Shown piece after piece: positions 61,801 through 64,000 of a stretch of DNA of 64,000 nt. Below the pieces are notes generated by a model. The model was not told the origin of the DNA and made no database searches. It saw nothing but the letters and a program-made list of their open reading frames with translations. Made by a program: the position numbers and the translations under genes. Every line of letters begins with the position of its first letter. Positions within the stretch are counted from its first letter, which is position 1. The DNA is from Meloidogyne chitwoodi (Eukaryota > Nematoda > Chromadorea > Rhabditida > Meloidogynidae): NCBI GenBank assembly GCA_015183035.1, contig JACZZP010000007.1, positions 1,364,001 through 1,428,000 on the forward strand, read 5' to 3'.

Positions 61801-64000
61801 GGTACTTAATTGTTTAATTATAAACACTGTCATTTATTTAAAATTATCTATTTTTAAGGTGATATTGATACAATAAATATTTTAATGAGAGAACATTTTG
61901 AGGTAAAAATTAATTTTTAATTAAAAAAATATATTTATTTTTTAATTTGTTTAGTTAGTAGAACGTGCAGATATTCGTAAACCAAATGTAAAAAAAGTTC
62001 AAGAACGGGCACAAAAAATTTTGGCATCAAAAGGAGGAGATGCTAAAGAATTAGATAATTTGTCAAATAGGCTAAATTTACTTGATGGACAATGGAAACG
62101 ATTAGAAAATTCTATTTCTGAAAGAGTTTAATTTTTAAAAATTTAAAAATAATAATTAATTATTTTTAAAATTTTTAGGATCAACGATTTACTACAGCAT
62201 TGAAAAAAGCTGTTGATTTATCTGAAATAATGTACTTATAATTTAAATAAATATTTAATTATTTTTAATTTTAGGCATGAATTAGGGACAGCACTTCAAG
62301 ATATTGAAGGAAGAGTTCGTCGTTTAATATTACCTTGGGAAGAAAAAGATATTTTAACAGAATTAAATAAATTAGAAAATTTAAAAAAAGAATTTATGTC
62401 TCAATATTATTTATTAGAAAAGCAAATAGAATTAGCTACTGAAATTAAATCTTTTAGTCATCCACGGGCAGAAAAATCATTAAAAGAATTATTAATAACA
62501 ACAAATAATCATTGGGAATCTTTGGATTTACTTTTAAATGAAAAAACAGAAAAATTAAAATTAAGATTAGAAGAAATTCGTAAAAATGAAAGACAACAAA
62601 ATGAATTATTTAATTTTGTAGAAGAAAAACAAGGACAATTAGATTATTATAGGTATTTTTTAAATATAAATATATTTTAATTTTAAAATATTTTATAGAC
62701 AAGAATGTCATGATGAAGGAAAACAAGAAAGACTTGAAACATTAATTGCTGAACAACAAATGTTTAAAACAGATTTACAACAAAGACAATCAGAATTAGA
62801 TGAAGTTATGAAATTTTGTGCTAAAAGACGTTTACAGATTGGGAGAAATAATAATAATTTAGATATTATTAGTGGAAATATTAAAGGAGAAATAATATAT
62901 GAAGATGAAGAAGATGAGAAGAAGAATGAAGTAAATAAATATTTATTTATTTTTTATAAGAAATGTTTAAAAAATATTTTTATATTTATTTTTTGTAAAA
63001 ATACTTTTAACTGGAGAGAGAGAGAGAGAGAAAGTGTTTTCTTTAAAAAAAAATATTATTTTTAGGTTGACCAAGTATTATCACCTCAATCTACTAAATC
63101 ACCTAAAAGAGGAACACCTTCTGCAGCTAAACAACTTAAACTTCAAGAAAAACAAGAACAAAAACAACAATTATCACCTTTACCCAAACAAAATAAAACA
63201 AAAAGTGAAATATTAAATGATTCTTGGAGAAAATTGTGGACAGATTTACATTCTTATGAAGAACATTTAAAACAAGTATTTTTTTTTTTTAATTATTTTA
63301 TTTAAATTAAAACTTTTTGTTTTTTATAATTTTAACAAAAAAAAAACATTTTTTTAAATAAATTTAAAAATAATAATTAATTTTAGCGAAAAGCCCATTT
63401 GGATGAAATTGATAGATTAAAGAACTTTACTTTTGAGGTAATTTAAATATTAAATATTTATTTAATTTTCTTTGCTTTATTTTCTTTTTTAATATTTTAT
63501 TTTCTTTTTAACATTAAAAAATAAATTATAAAAAAAGGAATGGCGTGAACGTTATCTTGCTTGGAATGATCATGGAAAAGCTAGAGTTTCTGATTTATTT
63601 CGTCGAATAGATAAATCTGGTACTGGACGTGTTCCTCGTCAACAATTTATTGATGGAATTATTTCTTCAAAATTTCCAAGTACAAATTTAGAAATGAATA
63701 AAGTTGCTGATGAATTTGATGGTGGTGATGGAATGATTTCATCAAAAGAATTTATGAATGCATTAAGATATGATCCAAATAAAAGAATACCTAAAAAAAG
63801 TGAAAATGAAAGAATTCATGAAGAAATTGCTAGAGAAAATGCTAAATGTACTTGTGTTAGACGTTTCCCTATTTTACATATTAGTACAGATAAAGATAAG
63901 GTTTTATTTATTTATTTTTCTTTTCTTTTTTTAACTTTTTACTTTTCTTTTATTTAAAAAAATAATAATAATAATATTTTTTTAATTTAAAGATTTTAAA
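30429..64000 (+). CDS. vab-10: vab-10 / MACF / dystonin spectraplakin (complete 5' side, 3' end beyond the window)
   Basis: Giant cytolinker that binds actin through two CH domains and microtubules through EF/GAS2; in C. elegans VAB-10A holds epidermis to cuticle at hemidesmosome-like structures and VAB-10B acts in the cytoskeleton (family knowledge). The order here is diagnostic: alternative starts, CH1, CH2, plakin domain with SH3, charged helix, then either plakin repeats ending in a stop at 52985 (A class) or a spectrin-repeat rod and EF hands (B class). Block boundaries in phase 0 at 43446, 44890 and 54501 allow the plakin-repeat block to be skipped. All introns are GT-AG except one GC-AG in the rod. 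The GAS2 domain starts in the last exons and runs off the edge. Separate entries below describe each block. Orthology to vab-10 rests on architecture and residue likeness, not on a tree. Confidence 0.93.
31847..33599. other. Intron/spacer between vab-10 alternative starts 1 and 2
   Basis: AT-rich with two less AT-rich patches (32003-32065 and 32270-32340). It would hold the promoter of start 2. No gene or repeat supported. Confidence 0.45.
33600..34124 (+). CDS. vab-10: vab-10 alternative N-terminus 2 (proximal CH1 start), two exons
   Basis: Exons 33600-33770 and 33920-34124, starting [18 protein letters not shown] and ending [12 protein letters not shown] in phase 1, joined in frame to the CH1 exon at 34240 ([14 protein letters not shown]). 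125 residues, Ser/Asn-rich, no named domain. The ATG at 33600 is preceded by another ATG at 33587 that reads only 11 codons, a possible upstream ORF. Acidic residues just before CH1 ([16 protein letters not shown]) differ from the basic equivalent in start 1, so the two isoforms would present different charge next to the actin-binding domain. Confidence 0.75.
34240..35083 (+). CDS. vab-10: vab-10 CH1 domain exons
   Basis: First calponin-homology domain of the actin-binding pair. Exons 34240-34301, 34339-34428, 34476-34553, 34590-34661, 34925-35083. Readable core: [95 protein letters not shown]. This matches MACF1/DST CH1 almost segment for segment, including DLRDGxNLIxLLE and [26 protein letters not shown]. 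The last exon continues after CH1 with a polar linker of about 45 residues ([20 protein letters not shown]), longer than in vertebrates, and ends in phase 0. Confidence 0.95.
35084..37967. other. Long intron between CH1 and the third start
   Basis: 2.9 kb, mostly AT-rich. A compact G+C-rich island at 35923-36075 carries a 38-codon open stretch ([19 protein letters not shown]) with a TAA just before and TGA at 36034-36036. Near 37365-37440 is a second less AT-rich patch with CAGCTG (37400-37405), possibly the promoter of the third start. The ORF at 37619-37894 is hydrophobic, lacks an ATG and is not supported. Confidence 0.45.
37968..38561 (+). CDS. vab-10: vab-10 alternative N-terminus 3 (CH2-only isoform start)
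   Basis: Opens at ATG 37968 ([18 protein letters not shown]) and ends AIER in phase 0 at 38561, joining in frame to the CH2 exon at 38894. About 183-198 residues, Gly/Ser/Arg/His-rich, predicted disordered, with G+C content much higher than the neighbouring introns. A small intron, 38179-38223 (45 nt) or to 38220 (42 nt), may be removed; it is divisible by three and open, so retention would not break the frame. In mammals one dystonin/MACF isoform type lacks CH1 and keeps CH2 (family knowledge), which this start would reproduce. It could also serve as an internal exon after CH1, since that junction is phase 0 too, but no acceptor AG lies immediately before the ATG. Confidence 0.7.
38894..39399 (+). 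CDS. vab-10: vab-10 CH2 domain exons
   Basis: Second calponin-homology domain. Exons 38894-39127 and 39223-39399. A Ser/Thr/Glu linker ([19 protein letters not shown]) leads to [88 protein letters not shown], matching the MACF/DST and spectrin CH2 pattern (WxxGxAFxAIxHxxRPxLxxW; LLDPEDVxxxxPDExSxxTYV). Together with CH1 it forms the F-actin-binding module; alone it binds actin weakly in related proteins. Confidence 0.96.
39595..43446 (+). CDS. vab-10: vab-10 plakin domain (spectrin repeats with embedded SH3)
   Basis: About fifteen exons of helical spectrin-type repeats. The first exon is 39595 to about 39850 ([17 protein letters not shown]), and others include 40169-40256, 40371-40410, 40521-40629, 40669-40807 and so on. 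The embedded SH3 is at 41395-41795: [15 protein letters not shown] joined at 41603 to [18 protein letters not shown], then [16 protein letters not shown], equivalent to the non-canonical SH3 of plakins (SICDYK...VPSVCFTVPPP). After it come [20 protein letters not shown] and further repeats ending WRRKQQ in phase 0 at 43446. In plakins this domain binds membrane partners at hemidesmosomes. The trailing repeats of this block reach the B-class rod or the charged helix depending on splicing. Confidence 0.9.
43447..44443. other. 1-kb intron before the charged-helix exon
   Basis: Largest intron of the plakin-domain part; no ORF or repeat seen. Its length beside phase-0 exons suits alternative splicing between the A and B classes. 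Confidence 0.4.
44444..44890 (+). CDS. vab-10: vab-10 charged single-helix / coiled-coil exon
   Basis: One 447-nt exon, 149 residues, almost entirely Glu, Arg, Ala, Lys, Asp and Gln ([20 protein letters not shown] ... [20 protein letters not shown]). Alternating acidic and basic runs of three to five residues suggest a stable single alpha helix or coiled coil, like the rod that separates plakin domain and plakin repeats in plectin-type proteins. It begins and ends in phase 0. Purine-rich composition creates long mirror ORFs on the minus strand (44595-44961) that are not genes. Confidence 0.9.
45216..52985 (+). CDS. vab-10: vab-10 plakin (plectin) repeat block and A-class C-terminus
   Basis: More than twenty exons. 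A short linker exon (45216-45335) is followed by repeats of about 38 residues with the signature TGxxLTLxEAxxxGLID, for example [62 protein letters not shown] and [21 protein letters not shown] count roughly 35-40 GLID-type motifs by eye. Plakin repeats bind intermediate filaments in plectin and desmoplakin. Non-repeat inserts rich in Gly, Ser and Arg occur at about 49372-49710 and 51761-51920. The last exons are Ser/Pro/Arg-rich (52343-52800) and end [10 protein letters not shown] with TGA at 52983-52985; an AATAAA follows at 53087-53092. This is the VAB-10A-type end. Confidence 0.93.
52986..54500. other. 3' UTR of the A class and intron before the rod
   Basis: AT-rich. A possible polyadenylation signal AATAAA lies at 53087. 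An ATG at 54435 opens 22 codons in frame with the rod ([15 protein letters not shown]) but runs straight through the acceptor GATCAG at 54495-54500; I treat it as chance, although an internal rod start cannot be excluded. Confidence 0.45.
54501..63437 (+). CDS. vab-10: vab-10 spectrin-repeat rod (B class)
   Basis: Long series of exons encoding three-helix spectrin repeats, with regularly spaced Trp and Leu ([24 protein letters not shown], [85 protein letters not shown]). Exon 54501 starts in phase 0 with [18 protein letters not shown], compatible with the donors at 43446 and 44890. Most introns are under 60 nt. One GC-AG intron (58997-59554) holds a Helitron-like insertion. Near the end, a Ser/Pro/Lys/Gln-rich segment ([18 protein letters not shown]) interrupts the rod before [17 protein letters not shown] and the exon 63387-63437 ([17 protein letters not shown]), which matches the MACF/DST lead-in to the EF hands. 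Confidence 0.92.
58997..59554 (+). other. vab-10: GC-AG intron hosting a Helitron-like insertion
   Basis: The exon ending VNQ (58996) is followed by GCAAGT, the consensus GC donor, and the next exon starts at 59555 ([11 protein letters not shown]). Using the nearby GT (59001) instead leads to a stop within 25 codons. Without the 424-bp insertion the intron would be 134 nt. Confidence 0.75.
59051..59474 (-). mobile_element. 424-bp non-autonomous Helitron-like element in a vab-10 intron
   Basis: Read on the minus strand: host A, then TCTAATTATATAATTGAG at 59474-59457 (5' end), the family block CTTTTTATAGACAAGTGATTGGG, GAAAATAAACTTGAACTTAG, then hairpin GGGCGCCC-GAA-GGGCGACC and the 11-base tail AACTCCGCTAG ending at 59051, then host T. 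Thus insertion between A and T with TC...CTAG ends, as expected of Helitrons. The tail also pairs with CTAGCGGAG further in, giving a larger stem. No coding capacity. Confidence 0.82.
63016..63034. repeat. GA microsatellite in an intron
   Basis: About eight GA units followed by AAAG, in the intron between rod exons (62932 to 63064). Minor feature. Confidence 0.8.
63538..64000 (+). CDS. vab-10: vab-10 EF hands and start of the GAS2 (microtubule-binding) domain, truncated by the window
   Basis: Exon 63538-63900 (121 codons): [20 protein letters not shown], then EF hand 1 with loop [12 protein letters not shown], a linker [22 protein letters not shown] hand 2 with loop [11 protein letters not shown], and the beginning of GAS2 ([14 protein letters not shown]). 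The pattern matches MACF1/DST (FRRIDKDQDG, SSKFPTSRLEM, AKCKCAKRF). EF hand 2 has one residue fewer than the usual 12-residue loop and no acidic residue at several ligand positions. The next exon appears to begin at about 63993 after a TTTAAAG acceptor and is cut by the window edge; the rest of GAS2 lies outside. Confidence 0.95.

Noticed and set aside
1..64000. Bacterial-type systems, CRISPR arrays, operons and trans-spliced leader RNA genes
   Set aside because: Intron-rich nematode sequence throughout; no spacer-repeat array and no recognisable SL RNA sequence was found.

Overview
This is a single eukaryotic genomic window, very AT-rich (introns and spacers are mostly runs of A and T), with small introns of roughly 35-60 nt ending in TTTTAG or TTTAAG, and compact genes. 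The intron style, the base composition and the gene set (a VAB-10-type spectraplakin, TENT5/FAM46, IMPACT, Bax inhibitor-1, a divergent forkhead) point to a nematode. A root-knot nematode (Meloidogyne-like) is my best guess, but that is inference.

Layout. 1-409 (-) is the 5' end of a NEK8/NEK9-type protein kinase gene that runs off the left edge. 910-1428 (-) is an orphan 172-codon ORF. 3187-4502 (-) is a five-exon IMPACT homologue (RWD plus UPF0029), next to a divergently transcribed six-exon Bax inhibitor-1/TMBIM6 gene at 5275-6364 (+). From 6.4 to 19.8 kb I see no gene, only AT-rich spacer with one mobile-element-like insertion of about 1.1 kb (14316-15440). 19781-22423 (+) is a complete nine-exon TENT5 gene. 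23.2-26.1 kb is a repeat cluster: a 547-bp inverted-repeat element, a Helitron-like element carrying about 72 perfect copies of a 15-bp satellite, and the 5' end of a second related element. 26706-29664 (+) is a complete eight-exon forkhead gene.

30.4 kb to the right edge is dominated by one large plus-strand gene, the vab-10/MACF/dystonin spectraplakin. In order it has two alternative 5' exon sets that both splice in phase into the CH1 exons (30.4-31.8 and 33.6-34.1 kb), CH1 (34.2-35.1 kb), a third candidate start leading only to CH2 (38.0-38.6 kb), CH2 (38.9-39.4 kb), the plakin domain with its SH3 (39.6-43.4 kb), a charged helical exon (44.4-44.9 kb), a long plakin-repeat block with its own stop codon (45.2-53.0 kb, VAB-10A type), a spectrin-repeat rod (54.5-63.4 kb, VAB-10B type), EF hands and the start of the GAS2 domain (63.5 kb to the edge, unfinished). 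Splice phases allow the plakin-repeat block to be skipped, matching the two classes of isoform known for C. elegans VAB-10. A 424-bp Helitron-like element sits in a GC-AG intron of the rod.

I found no operon, CRISPR, rRNA or intact tRNA. The most unusual material is the Helitron-like family (shared 5' end, hairpin plus CTAG 3' end, shared TATA box, and in one copy a satellite array and a 31-codon ORF) and the three-way N-terminal choice of the spectraplakin. All exon models were made by eye from splice signals, frame and family similarity.
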